DNA of 64,000 nt. It comes from Cytophagaceae bacterium (GTDB lineage: Bacteria > Bacteroidota > Bacteroidia > Cytophagales > Flexibacteraceae). The stretch is from positions 1 to 64,000 of the forward strand of contig JAIXQU010000051.1 of the NCBI GenBank assembly GCA_027485575.1, given 5' to 3'. A program made the position numbers and the translations under genes. The notes beneath the pieces were generated by a model. That model was given only the letters and a program-made list of their open reading frames with translations, had not been told where the DNA came from and ran no database searches. Positions 8,866 to 17,492 of this stretch are shown piece after piece (the first letter of the stretch is position 1; each line of letters begins with the position of its first letter).

Positions 8866-10725
8866 CTAGGATTTCTTTTTGGAAAAATCTTTTTTCCATT
8901 CCTTAAAAAGTAAAACCAGGCCCTCCAGTCTGGTTTTGTTTTTTACTAGGCTTTCAATTTCCTGGATAGAATAGCCAGATTTACCAGAAAGAAAACGAAT
9001 ATCTTCTTTTTTGAATGGTTCATTTAACCGGGCACTATACTCTGGAATCCATCCTAAAAGTCCAATCTTTTGGACAATTTCATAGTTTGGGTCTTCTGGC
9101 CTCACATCATTGTAATAAATTAAATTTACCTTTTGGTTGATGAGATTCCATTGAAGGGAGTCAATAGAAATCTTGTGAATTGAAGTCCTTGCTTTGATGG
9201 ATATGGCTGCGGCTACACCTGCCGCCTGGCCGAGAATCATCCAACATGGTTCCATTCTAAGGCAACTGTATCCAACGTAAGATGCTGAAACGGGTACCGG
9301 AGTTAAAACATTATCAATTTGCAATGGGACCATGACCTCAAAAGGAATAGTAAAGGGTTTTGTCTGATAAGAAATAAACCCATCAAGATTTTTTTTGTCG
9401 GCTTTTCTTTTTTGCATGGCGTGGCTTTCAATTGGATAATGACTTGTTCCGATTGAAGATTTATGTATTGGCGGCCGGCCATTTGGTTTTTCTGGTAAAG
9501 CATCATGGGCGGTAAAAATATATTTTCCTTCGATTCTCCTGCCTTCCCCAACATAAATCTGCCGGGGGAAATTATCATGGTCCCGATATTCATCATTGGC
9601 AAAACCAAACTCAAGGGCTTCTTTCCTGAAACGTAAAGGAACTGCACTGTCATTCTGAACAAAATAAATTAATCCGAGGGTATAAGATTGTAACCTCCTG
9701 GCAAATGCATCTCTCCAATTCCAATCCGAGTTTGGATATGGCCAACTCTCTTCCGGCAGTTCGCTGGATACCAAAGCTCTATGGTGGCTATTGGCGTCAA
9801 ATTTTTTGTTTGGAAGCTTTACAAGGTTGAAAATTCCTGCAGTTTTATCGTTTTTTGGGAGAAAACCAGTTACAATTCCGGAACGAATATCATCCAGTAA
9901 AATTTGATATTCATACCGGTTGTATGATTGTGGTTTTGATATTTTTTTCTTCTTTTCTGGGTCGTTGGTAAGGCATAGTTTATAATTGTAGGCCTGTATT
10001 GATGAATCTCTCTCTCCAATTGAGCCGGTTTCGAGACTATCGTTTCCCCAGATTTTATATATTTTCCCTTCCATTGGTTCCCCAAAATCAGATTTGTTTT
10101 CTTTTTTGGTTCTAAATCTGCAACCAAATGCTGCCGCCAAATCACCTTCATAAGAGGCATCGATAAATACTTTTCCCTTAATCCAAACTGATTTTTTGCT
10201 ATTATTTGCCTTAGAAATTTTGATTTTTTCAGGAAGATTATTTTGGAATTTAACATTTGAAATGTTGCTATCAAATTGATATTCTTTTAGAATTTCAATG
10301 TTTTTTTCCTTTTTTAAAATAGAGGTAAATACTTTTTCGGCAACATGGGGTTCAAAGTGGAATCCATCGGATGCATCTTTAAATTGCTGGGATTCAACCC
10401 CATATTTTTTGGAATAGTAGTGTTTTATTTCATCAATAAATTCTTTAAAAATTCCACTTGCTAAATCTCTTGATTGGATATCGGTTTCACCCAATCCAAT
10501 TGCAGGTAGGCCGCCAATGTGATTTGTCCTCTCAATCAGAACGACTTTCATTCCCAATCTTGATGCGGAAATGGCGGCTGCAATTCCTCCTGGAGTTGCC
10601 ATTAAAACTACAACATCAAATTCTTTTTGAGGTTCAGGCCTTTCCTTTTCCTTTGAAGGCAGGGAGATTAGCAAAAAGGATAAGGTTAAAACCAAATAAT
10701 ACTGGGTTTGAAATTGCCTTATCAT
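8866..10725 (-). CDS. Secreted FAD-dependent oxidoreductase (FAD_oxidored family)
   Basis: 619 residues from ATG 10725. The N-terminus IRQFQTQYYLVLTLSFLLIS is a signal peptide or anchor, and the ORF-track start at 10824 would add 33 residues overlapping mnmD. The dinucleotide fold is FDVVVLMATPGGIAAAISAS, followed by VVLIERTNHIGGLPAIGLGETD. Later family features are the stretch KVFIDASYEGDLAAAFG and the C-terminal GYSCLRMEPCWMILGQAAGVAA. Members are common in Bacteroidota and planctomycetes, usually near polysaccharide genes; the substrate is unknown. The first Gly of the Rossmann motif is replaced (ATPGG rather than GGGPGG), which is usual in this family. Confidence 0.85.
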   Translation of the reverse strand: MIRQFQTQYYLVLTLSFLLISLPSKEKERPEPQKEFDVVVLMATPGGIAAAISASRLGMKVVLIERTNHIGGLPAIGLGETDIQSRDLASGIFKEFIDEIKHYYSKKYGVESQQFKDASDGFHFEPHVAEKVFTSILKKEKNIEILKEYQFDSNISNVKFQNNLPEKIKISKANNSKKSVWIKGKVFIDASYEGDLAAAFGCRFRTKKENKSDFGEPMEGKIYKIWGNDSLETGSIGERDSSIQAYNYKLCLTNDPEKKKKISKPQSYNRYEYQILLDDIRSGIVTGFLPKNDKTAGIFNLVKLPNKKFDANSHHRALVSSELPEESWPYPNSDWNWRDAFARRLQSYTLGLIYFVQNDSAVPLRFRKEALEFGFANDEYRDHDNFPRQIYVGEGRRIEGKYIFTAHDALPEKPNGRPPIHKSSIGTSHYPIESHAMQKRKADKKNLDGFISYQTKPFTIPFEVMVPLQIDNVLTPVPVSASYVGYSCLRMEPCWMILGQAAGVAAAISIKARTSIHKISIDSLQWNLINQKVNLIYYNDVRPEDPNYEIVQKIGLLGWIPEYSARLNEPFKKEDIRFLSGKSGYSIQEIESLVKNKTRLEGLVLLFKEWKKDFSKKKS

Positions 10726-10765
10726 TAATTTTGAAGAAATTGATTTTTCTGTAAATGTATCAAAT

Positions 10766-11428
10766 ATGACGTATAGCCAATTGACGGAAGATGGTTCAAT
10801 AACACTTTTTTCTGAAAAGTTCAATGAAACCTACCATAGCCGAAAAGGGGCCTTAACAGAATCTCTTCATGTGTTTATTGAAACCGGATTGAAATACAAA
10901 TCTCTGGAAAAGAAAGAAATAAAAATTGGAGAAATCGGACTTGGTACGGGATTGAATGCAATTCTTAGCCTTGAATTTGCTCAAAAAACGGGACTTGATA
11001 TTGATTATTGTTCTATGGAAGCATTTCCCATTTCCAGTCAGCTTAAGCTTGAGATATTGGATAAATACCCCAAGGATTTTGTTAGTGAGTACCAAAAAAT
11101 CCTGAATCTTGAGGCAGGGAAAAGGGAACAGCTAAATAAATTTTTTGCTTTTTCCTGGTTCAATAGAAGTTGGCCTGATTTTAATCCCTTTTCTGATTTG
11201 GATGTTGTTTTTTATGATGCATTTGCACCCGATACTCAGCCAGAAATGTGGGATGAAGTTGCTTTGAATCAGGTGTTTAAATCATTAAATGAGGGTGGAA
11301 TTCTGGTTACCTATTGTGCCAAAGGATATGTTAAGCGGAATTTGAAAAAAGTTGGCTTTCAAATTGAAAGTCTCCCTGGACCTCCCGGAAAAAGAGAAAT
11401 GACAAGAGCAACCAAGAAGTTTATTTAA
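10766..11428 (+). CDS. mnmD: tRNA 5-methylaminomethyl-2-thiouridine methyltransferase (MnmD)
   Basis: 220-residue SAM-dependent methyltransferase that completes the mnm5 modification at wobble uridine 34 of tRNAs. Motifs are TESLHVFIETGL, the SAM-binding GEIGLGTGLNA, the catalytic-region FYDAFAPDTQPEMWDE and the C-terminal GPPGKREMTRA. It lacks the FAD oxidase domain found in the two-domain MnmC of enterics, so it is the stand-alone form. It is divergent from the FAD oxidoreductase gene with 40 bp between starts and ends 3 bp before the convergent OstA-like gene. Confidence 0.93.
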   Translation: MTYSQLTEDGSITLFSEKFNETYHSRKGALTESLHVFIETGLKYKSLEKKEIKIGEIGLGTGLNAILSLEFAQKTGLDIDYCSMEAFPISSQLKLEILDKYPKDFVSEYQKILNLEAGKREQLNKFFAFSWFNRSWPDFNPFSDLDVVFYDAFAPDTQPEMWDEVALNQVFKSLNEGGILVTYCAKGYVKRNLKKVGFQIESLPGPPGKREMTRATKKFI

Positions 11429-11431
11429 CTT

Positions 11432-12922
11432 CTATTTTTTTAAAAAGAATTTGATTGGTTTCAAATTTGGTGGAAGTGTATCCTTTTTATAAGATTCTTT
11501 CAGTTTTAATGAAATTGGATTTAGATATCCGTAATCAATCTTTTGAATGGGTTGGAAATTGGATTGTGTGACGCCCTTTGTTGTGACTTTGGATATTTTT
11601 TTCTTTTTGATTATTGCTTTTTGGCTTGGTGATTTGGTGTTGTTGATTCCAACATTCGACTTTTCATCATTCCATAGAAAAGATTCAGAATCCCCAACGG
11701 CATACATTTCTGAAACGGAATCAGTTTTTGTCAACTGGATATAAGCTGCTGTTATCAGATTTACCCGTTTTGGCTTAGTGATCATAACCATCATTGAATT
11801 CCTTTTTGCCCGTATAATTTCTACCAGAGAATCTTTATAAATTTCAATTGTATCAGCCTCTATATACATAGAATCGTTTTGAATATGGGCATTACGAACC
11901 AGGAATATTTCTTTACTTTTTGGTGTTTTTATAATAGACAATGAATCGCCATATCCATCAAATTGTCCCCTGATGTTTATTTTATGGAAGAAATTATATC
12001 TTTCAACTGAATCCTCTTTTCTGGAAGTAAGAAAAGGCGAATAGATAAACAGCTCCTTTTTTTCCTTGTCCATAATTCTGGTTTTGGTGCTACCCTCCAT
12101 ATCCATGGCCTTTTTACCTAGAACGGCTTTTTGCCCGGATGAAATGATGGCAGAATCGGTAGACGCAATTTCAACATCTCCTTTTAACAAGTAATCATCA
12201 CCAGTTGGAATAATTTCTTTTGCTTTAATCTTGACGTCTTTTCTGGTTACCTGGGTGCCGGCACTTCTGGAAATTTTATTCGTTTTTAAGTCGATCTCAA
12301 TCATTTTGCCAGCGATTTCATCATTTTTCTTTTTGAAAATGATTCTTGCTTTCTTACTCATTTTGAGCAAGTTGGTAGATTTATCCAGATAAATGGTATC
12401 AGCTATTCCTTTAACCGTATCGTTTTCCCACTCAGCATGTCCAATTAATCTTAAATTTCTACTACCAGAGAAAATTATGCATCTATCAGATTTGAACCGA
12501 ATTCCGTTTGCTGTTCCACTTGTAAATGAATTGGAGGTAAGAATTTTGGTATTCATATCATACATAAATGCATTTGACTTGATTGCACCTTCTGCACTAT
12601 TTATCACCGCATTTCCAATTACATTGGCCAACTTTTTGGATGGATAATAAATACCAGAATCACCAGTAACCACCATGCCGTTACTTCTTAAAGTGAAATC
12701 TCCTTTTAAAATGGCCCTTTTAGGATTTTGATAAATATCCGCATGACGGGCCTTAATTGTATCCTCGGGATTGCGCAGTTCTATTTCACCATCAATGGTT
12801 TTATGATCAGCAGATTTTAACTCCTTTCCCTTCCAGAAAATCTGTTGGGCATTTGAATGGAGCACCAAAATAAAAAAAAAGAGGCTAAAAGCCCCTTTTG
12901 TTGAAAAAATAGTCCTAATCAA
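11432..12922 (-). CDS. OstA/LptA-like lipopolysaccharide transport protein
   Basis: 496 residues with a signal peptide (MIRTIFSTKGAFSLFFFILV, cleavage near HSNAQ) and a repetitive beta-strand body of the LptA/OstA type, e.g. RAILKGDFTLRSNGMVVTGD and KGDVEIASTDSAI. LptA-type proteins form a periplasmic bridge carrying lipopolysaccharide to the outer membrane. It starts 2 bp after rplT and so is read from the infC-rpmI-rplT transcript unless another promoter exists. Remarkably, its codons 9–17 form a terminator-like hairpin and T-run (separate entry). The C-terminal ~100 residues are Lys-rich and less conserved-looking. Confidence 0.85.
   Translation of the reverse strand: MIRTIFSTKGAFSLFFFILVLHSNAQQIFWKGKELKSADHKTIDGEIELRNPEDTIKARHADIYQNPKRAILKGDFTLRSNGMVVTGDSGIYYPSKKLANVIGNAVINSAEGAIKSNAFMYDMNTKILTSNSFTSGTANGIRFKSDRCIIFSGSRNLRLIGHAEWENDTVKGIADTIYLDKSTNLLKMSKKARIIFKKKNDEIAGKMIEIDLKTNKISRSAGTQVTRKDVKIKAKEIIPTGDDYLLKGDVEIASTDSAIISSGQKAVLGKKAMDMEGSTKTRIMDKEKKELFIYSPFLTSRKEDSVERYNFFHKINIRGQFDGYGDSLSIIKTPKSKEIFLVRNAHIQNDSMYIEADTIEIYKDSLVEIIRAKRNSMMVMITKPKRVNLITAAYIQLTKTDSVSEMYAVGDSESFLWNDEKSNVGINNTKSPSQKAIIKKKKISKVTTKGVTQSNFQPIQKIDYGYLNPISLKLKESYKKDTLPPNLKPIKFFLKK
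12872..12896 (-). terminator. Terminator-like hairpin inside the OstA-like signal-peptide codons
   Basis: On the minus strand AGGGGCT, loop TTT, AGCCTCT and then eight more Ts: a textbook intrinsic terminator shape with one G·T pair. It begins about 28 nt after the rplT stop but lies within the first 17 codons of the OstA-like gene, where it encodes KGAFSLFFF. It probably ends part of the infC-rplT transcription and lets only readthrough reach the export gene. Confidence 0.65.
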
Positions 12923-12924
12923 AA

Positions 12925-13260
12925 TCAGGCAAACAATTTTTTGAAATCTTCTGGTTTTTCAAATGCAAGATATGCAAGAACCTTTCGGTCTAATACAATA
13001 TTTCTCTTTTTGAGGTCACCAATAAATTTGGAGTAAGACATTCCGTTTTGTCTTGCTGCTGCATTGATCCTTTGAATCCAAAGGGCACGGAATTCTCTTT
13101 TGTTGGCTTTCCTATCCCTGTAGGCGTATACCAATCCTTTTTCAACTGCATTTTTTGCTACAGTCCAAACATTTTTTCTGCGACCAAAATACCCTTTGGC
13201 CAATTTCAGAATTTTCTTTCTTCTCGCTTTGGAGGCTACGTGATTTACTGATCTAGGCAT
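12925..13260 (-). CDS. rplT: 50S ribosomal protein L20
   Basis: 111-residue L20, which binds 23S rRNA early in large-subunit assembly. The sequence [19 protein letters not shown] and the later [19 protein letters not shown] are typical. It lies 3 bp downstream of rpmI in the conserved infC-rpmI-rplT order. In enterics and Bacillus L20 or a leader controls this operon; no equivalent leader is recognisable in the 37 bp before infC here. A terminator-like hairpin follows within the next gene. Confidence 0.98.
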   Translation of the reverse strand: MPRSVNHVASKARRKKILKLAKGYFGRRKNVWTVAKNAVEKGLVYAYRDRKANKREFRALWIQRINAAARQNGMSYSKFIGDLKKRNIVLDRKVLAYLAFEKPEDFKKLFA

Positions 13261-13263
13261 GAC

Positions 13264-13452
13264 TTAAAGCATTTTTTTAATGTTGGCCGCTTCAGAAGCG
13301 GATACTAAACCTGTGTGCGTCAACGCTCTTTTACGTTTCGTTGACTTTTTTGTCAAGATATGACTCTTGAAGGCGTGCTTTCTTTTCACCTTGCCGGTGG
13401 CGGTGAGGGCGAAGCGCTTTTTTACGCCTGATTTCGATTTTAACTTCGGCAT
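13264..13452 (-). CDS. rpmI: 50S ribosomal protein L35
   Basis: 62-residue basic L35 with the N-terminal [20 protein letters not shown] and the central [15 protein letters not shown]. It sits 5 bp after infC and 3 bp before rplT, the standard order. Length is normal for the family (about 64 residues). Confidence 0.97.
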   Translation of the reverse strand: MPKLKSKSGVKKRFALTATGKVKRKHAFKSHILTKKSTKRKRALTHTGLVSASEAANIKKML

Positions 13453-13457
13453 TTTTT

Positions 13458-13976
13458 TTATTTTTTCGGTTTCGGAGCCATAATTAAAAACATTCTTTTT
13501 CCTTCCAGTTTTGGTTCCATTTCTACCTTTCCGTCTTCGGTAAGGGCAGCGGTAAACCTCGCCAGCAAGTCTCTTCCACGGTCAGAAAATACAATGGAGC
13601 GTCCTACAAAATGTACATAAGCTTTAATCTTTGCACCTTCAGCAAGAAAGGCTTTGGCGTGTTTAACTTTGAAATCAAAATCATGTTCATTGGTGTTTGG
13701 ACCAAATCTAATTTCTTTGAGGACAACTTTAACCGCTTTCGCTTTCAGCTCCTTATTTTTCTTTTTCTGCTCGTATTTGAACTTTGAGAAATCGACAATC
13801 CGACAAACAGGTGGGCTTGCTCCAGGGGCTATTTCTACCAAATCAAGTCCCTGGTCTGCAGCCATGTCAAGGGCTACTTCAATAGGGTAGATTCCGATTT
13901 CTACGTTTTCTCCTGTTACCCGTACTTCTTTGGCAGTTATACGGCCATTGACTCTGTTGCTTATCTCGTCTCTCAA
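13458..13976 (-). CDS. infC: Translation initiation factor IF-3
   Basis: 172-residue IF-3, which binds the 30S subunit and checks the start codon and initiator tRNA. N-domain: [15 protein letters not shown] and [18 protein letters not shown]-domain: [17 protein letters not shown] and [15 protein letters not shown]. The start codon is TTG (complement of CAA at 13974–13976). An in-frame TAA lies only four codons upstream with no other start between, and the family core begins within a few residues (NRVNGRI), so TTG is strongly forced. Non-AUG starts let IF-3 repress its own mRNA in enterics; the same logic is plausible here. Confidence 0.95.
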   Translation of the reverse strand: MRDEISNRVNGRITAKEVRVTGENVEIGIYPIEVALDMAADQGLDLVEIAPGASPPVCRIVDFSKFKYEQKKKNKELKAKAVKVVLKEIRFGPNTNEHDFDFKVKHAKAFLAEGAKIKAYVHFVGRSIVFSDRGRDLLARFTAALTEDGKVEMEPKLEGKRMFLIMAPKPKK

Positions 13977-14013
13977 GCAGTGTTTTTAATAAGGGCCGCA
14001 AATATATGAAAAA

Positions 14014-14394
14014 TCAATTAATTGCCTTTAAATCAAATTTAATTTTTAAAAGTTCTTTGAAATCTTCCCCAATTTGCTTCATATCGTCATCGTCAGACTC
14101 AAACTCCCATACAATTTTTCCGTTATGACCTTGGCTTACAAGGGATTCAATCATTTTTGCACATCGGAACAGATATTCGTTCGCTGTAGAATTGAAATAA
14201 CTTAATGAAAAAATCAAGATTGTTTCCTTTGAAGGAAGACTTGAATAGTCTGTTAGCCATGCAGTTAAAGGGCTAAAATATTGAAATGGATTTTCTGGAA
14301 AAACCCGGCCTCTTATAGATAAAATGCCAGTTTCTCCATCAAAATCTATTGCCGGAGTTTTAAAGCTTGGTTCAATAATTAATCTATTCATCAA
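14014..14394 (-). CDS. SiaC family regulatory phosphoprotein (DUF1987)
   Basis: 126 residues of the DUF1987/SiaC family: the start NRLIIEPSFKTPAIDFDGETG is diagnostic, with strands like GILSIRGRVFPENPFQYF. In Pseudomonas SiaC is phosphorylated by the kinase SiaB and dephosphorylated by the phosphatase SiaA, and controls a diguanylate cyclase. Here it overlaps the SiaB-like gene by 11 bp, so the two are translationally coupled. Neither a SiaA phosphatase nor a cyclase gene is adjacent. The phosphorylatable residue, a Thr/Ser in Pseudomonas, cannot be fixed by eye; the segment FDGETGILSIRGR is the likely place. Confidence 0.85.
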   Translation of the reverse strand: MMNRLIIEPSFKTPAIDFDGETGILSIRGRVFPENPFQYFSPLTAWLTDYSSLPSKETILIFSLSYFNSTANEYLFRCAKMIESLVSQGHNGKIVWEFESDDDDMKQIGEDFKELLKIKFDLKAIN

Positions 14395-14872
14395 TCGGAA
14401 ACGAGAATGCTAGGTAAATAATATCTGGCGAATTTGACCGTGTAAATTTTTTAAAATACTTTTCCTTTGAATACCTAAAACAAAAATCCAGACCAAAGTC
14501 TCCTTGATTTTTGCCATTTGAATCAGTTTTTTCAACCAATTTCCTCATAAAGTTTATTCTGGCATCTTTAGAGTCTCTTAAGCTAAAAAATTTTTTTTCA
14601 GCCAGATCGAGTTTTTCTTTTCTGCAAAAATTGATTGAAACTATTCTCACTTTATCAGAGGAATCAACAGTTATCCTCAACAGACCTAAGTGATTTGGAT
14701 GCCGGTGGCTTACCAGATTCTGGTATAGTTCCATCCCAATTCTGAATATTTTTCTTTGAGAAGCAATAGGCAGGCCGAGGTTTTTGGTTTGATTATCAAG
14801 ATACTCAGACGCCTGACTATCATTTCTTTTGTCATCTTTTGAAAGCAATATTTGAAATGATTTTTCTTTCAT
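14384..14872 (-). CDS. SiaB-like protein kinase (GHKL-type)
   Basis: 162-residue protein of the SiaB kinase family. The helix with the metal-binding Asn is seen as FRIGMELYQNLVSHRH (E..QN), and a late glycine-containing element is NQGDFGLDFCFRYS. SiaB kinases phosphorylate SiaC and act in switch systems that govern aggregation or biofilm in Pseudomonas. The output in Bacteroidota is not established. It is the first gene of a two-gene unit with SiaC and is divergent from the cbb3 oxidase operon, sharing a 218-bp upstream region that holds two inverted repeats. Confidence 0.8.
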   Translation of the reverse strand: MKEKSFQILLSKDDKRNDSQASEYLDNQTKNLGLPIASQRKIFRIGMELYQNLVSHRHPNHLGLLRITVDSSDKVRIVSINFCRKEKLDLAEKKFFSLRDSKDARINFMRKLVEKTDSNGKNQGDFGLDFCFRYSKEKYFKKFTRSNSPDIIYLAFSFPIDE

Positions 14873-14997
14873 TCTGTGTCTGCTTTGGTCAGGCTTAAGC
14901 TTAAATTTTATTGGATATTTCTTTTAATACTGATTACCCGATAAAGGTAAGAATCATTTATTTAAACGCACCAAAATATATTCTCTTAAGCTCAAAT

Positions 14998-15011
14998 CTG
15001 ATTTGTATCAG
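14998..15011. promoter_or_regulatory. FNR/CRP-type palindrome upstream of ccoS
   Basis: CTGAT-TTGT-ATCAG, a perfect 5-bp inverted repeat with 4-bp spacing, differing only at the outer bases from the FNR consensus TTGATnnnnATCAA. It lies 79 bp before ccoS. cbb3 operons are usually activated by FNR-type regulators when oxygen falls, so the position makes sense. No regulator gene is in the window. Confidence 0.5.
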
Positions 15012-15043
15012 CCTTCAAGCTAAGATTTCTCATAAAGCTCAGC

Positions 15044-15058
15044 CATGTAATTTACATG
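15044..15058. promoter_or_regulatory. Inverted repeat 32 bp before ccoS
   Basis: CATGTAA-T-TTACATG: perfect 7-bp arms around one base. Position between the FNR-like box and the start codon suggests a second operator for the oxidase operon, but no family is recognised. Confidence 0.35.
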
Positions 15059-15090
15059 ATTTGCCTCACAATTTTTAATTATTCCAAAGT

Positions 15091-15249
15091 ATGAACATTA
15101 TTTTCTTGCTCATCGGCATTAGTCTTTTGGTTGGAACCGCATTTCTTATTGGTTTTTTCTGGGCTTTCAATACCGGCCAATTTGACGATACATGCACACC
15201 AGGAATGAGAATAGTAGACTCCACTGAAGAAGTTGAATTTGAAAACTAA
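15091..15249 (+). CDS. ccoS: cbb3-type cytochrome oxidase assembly protein CcoS
   Basis: 52-residue protein too short for the ORF track. It begins MNIIFLLIGISLLVGTAFLI, a single membrane helix, followed by GFFWAFNTGQFDDTCTPGMR, the CcoS signature (W-x-x-x-x-GQFDD). CcoS is needed for cofactor insertion into cbb3 oxidase in proteobacteria. It starts 49 bp before ccoNO. In many Bacteroidota ccoS follows ccoI, the copper ATPase gene, but here it opens the operon. Two inverted repeats lie upstream. Confidence 0.93.
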   Translation: MNIIFLLIGISLLVGTAFLIGFFWAFNTGQFDDTCTPGMRIVDSTEEVEFEN

Positions 15250-15298
15250 GAAATAGAAATCCGGAACCAATCATCAATAAACGAAATTCGATTTTGTT

Positions 15299-17452
15299 AT
15301 GAACCATTTAGAAAGCAATGAAATAGAGACCTTTACTTATGACAATACAATTGTCAGAAACTTTGGTCTTGCGACAATTATTTTTGGAATTATTGGGATG
15401 ACAGTTGGCTTATTGGTTGCATTTCAATTGGTTTTTCCTGCCCTTAATTTTGGGATACCCTACACTTCATTTGGTAGAATCAGGCCGTTGCACACCAACG
15501 CGGTAATTTTTGCATTTGTCGGAAATGCAATTTTTATGGGTATTTACCATTCTCTTCAAAGACTTTGCAAGACCCGAATGTTCAGCAATGCCCTTTCTCA
15601 AATCCATTTTTGGGGCTGGCAATTGATAATTTTATCTGCAGCTCTTTCCTTACCTCTCGGTTATACAACCTCAAAAGAATATGCTGAATTAGAGTGGCCG
15701 ATAGATATTGCCATCACCTTGATCTGGGTGGCATTTGGTGTCAATCTTTTTGGAACCATAATTAAAAGACGGGAAAGACACCTTTATGTAGCCATCTGGT
15801 TTTACATCGCCACTTTCGTTACTGTAGCAGTTTTACACATTGTAAACTCTTTTGAAATGCCTGTCAGCTTTCTTAAAAGCTATTCTTTTTATGCAGGTGT
15901 TCAGGATGCGTTGGTTCAATGGTGGTATGGTCACAATGCGGTAGCATTCTTTCTCACGACACCATTTCTTGGGTTAATGTATTATTATTTACCCAAAATG
16001 TCGAATCGGCCGGTCTATTCTTACCGGTTAAGCATACTCCATTTCTGGGCTTTGATATTTATTTATATCTGGGCAGGGCCTCACCATTTATTGTATAGCA
16101 CATTACCAGATTGGGCTCAATCTTTGGGAACCGTATTTTCAATAATGCTTATTGCGCCGAGTTGGGGTGGTATGATCAATGGTTTATTAACCCTAAGAGG
16201 CGCATGGGATAAAGTAAGGCAAGATGATATTTTGAAGTTTATGGTGGTAGGTATCACATGCTATGGCATGGCTACCCTTGAAGGACCATTGTTGTCTCTT
16301 AGAAATGTTAATGCCATAGCGCACTTCACAGATTGGATTGTGGCTCATGTGCACGTAGGCGCATTGGGATGGAATGGTTTTCTAACTTTTGCCATGCTCT
16401 ATTATATCATCCCCAAAATTTACAGAACGGAATTATATTCTAAAAAAATGATGTCTGTACACTTTTGGTTGGGGACCCTGGGAATCCTTTTCTATGCCAT
16501 TCCGATGTATTTTTCAGGGTTTACCCAAGGTTTGATGTGGAAAGAATTTGGTGAAGAAGGTGTTTTAAAGTATCCAAATTTCCTTGAAACCACCATTCAG
16601 ATTATTCCATTACACCTGATGAGAGCTATTGGGGGAACTTTCTATCTGGCCGGTGTAATTGTGATGACAGTAAATATTGTCAGGACCATGCTTGCAGGCA
16701 GTTTACTAAGAGAAGAAAATGCAAGTGCACCAGCCTTGGCACCAAATTTTGTGCCTACCGGTGAATCTTTAGGCTGGCACAGGGTTATTGAAAGAAGACC
16801 AATTCAAATGCTTATCCTAAGCCTATTGGTAATATTAATTGGTACAGCAGCAGAGTTAATCCCTACCTTCTTAATCAACAACACCGAGGCTGGAATAGAA
16901 GCAGTAAAACCCTATTCTCCCTTAGAGCTTGCGGGCAGAGATTTGTATATCCGGGAAGGTTGTGTTGGTTGCCATAGCCAATTGGTAAGGCCTTTTCGGT
17001 CAGAAACAGAGCGTTATGGAGATTATTCCAAAATGGGGGAATTTGCCTATGATCATCCTTTTTTATGGGGTTCAAAAAGGACAGGCCCTGATCTGCACCG
17101 ACAGGGTGGAAAGTATCCGAACTCATGGCATTTCCACCACATGAATGAACCTTCAACCATGTCTCCCGGCTCTATCATGCCTGCATATCCCTGGTTGATT
17201 ACCAATACTTTAGACCAGTCAGATTTAAAAGCCAAAATCAATGCGCTTCGTTCCGTTGGTGTGCCATATGAGCCGGGATTTGAAGACCTGGCCTTGAACG
17301 ATGCCAATGAGCAGGCAAAAGTGATTTCCTCATCATTGAAAACTGAAGGGGTTAATGTACTTCCCGACAAGGAAATTGTAGCGATGATTGCCTATCTTCA
17401 AAGACTAGGTACCGACATAAAAAAGGCCAATGCAGAAGCCAGTGTAAAGTAA
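15299..17452 (+). CDS. ccoNO: cbb3-type cytochrome c oxidase, fused subunits I and II
   Basis: 717 residues joining CcoN (about 1–480) and CcoO (about 500–717). CcoN carries heme and copper ligand histidines in GRIRPLHTNAVIFAF, WWYGHNAVAFFLTTP, GPHHLLYSTLP and IVAHVHVGALGWNGF, and about 12 membrane helices. The CcoO part has a membrane helix (MLILSLLVILIGTAAELIP) and one c-type heme motif CVGCH at residues 555–559, followed by SQLVRPFRSETERYGDYSK. Axial Met is probably in PGSIMPAYPWL. The fusion is a known Bacteroidota arrangement. The enzyme reduces oxygen to water with high affinity and pumps protons in the inner membrane. Confidence 0.96.
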   Translation: MNHLESNEIETFTYDNTIVRNFGLATIIFGIIGMTVGLLVAFQLVFPALNFGIPYTSFGRIRPLHTNAVIFAFVGNAIFMGIYHSLQRLCKTRMFSNALSQIHFWGWQLIILSAALSLPLGYTTSKEYAELEWPIDIAITLIWVAFGVNLFGTIIKRRERHLYVAIWFYIATFVTVAVLHIVNSFEMPVSFLKSYSFYAGVQDALVQWWYGHNAVAFFLTTPFLGLMYYYLPKMSNRPVYSYRLSILHFWALIFIYIWAGPHHLLYSTLPDWAQSLGTVFSIMLIAPSWGGMINGLLTLRGAWDKVRQDDILKFMVVGITCYGMATLEGPLLSLRNVNAIAHFTDWIVAHVHVGALGWNGFLTFAMLYYIIPKIYRTELYSKKMMSVHFWLGTLGILFYAIPMYFSGFTQGLMWKEFGEEGVLKYPNFLETTIQIIPLHLMRAIGGTFYLAGVIVMTVNIVRTMLAGSLLREENASAPALAPNFVPTGESLGWHRVIERRPIQMLILSLLVILIGTAAELIPTFLINNTEAGIEAVKPYSPLELAGRDLYIREGCVGCHSQLVRPFRSETERYGDYSKMGEFAYDHPFLWGSKRTGPDLHRQGGKYPNSWHFHHMNEPSTMSPGSIMPAYPWLITNTLDQSDLKAKINALRSVGVPYEPGFEDLALNDANEQAKVISSSLKTEGVNVLPDKEIVAMIAYLQRLGTDIKKANAEASVK

Positions 17453-17492
17453 TTATTTAAAAAATCAGATAACTTAAAATTCGTATTTCATT

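Noticed and set aside
10726-10824. Upstream extension of the FAD oxidoreductase
   Set aside because: Overlaps mnmD and displaces the signal peptide from the N-terminus.
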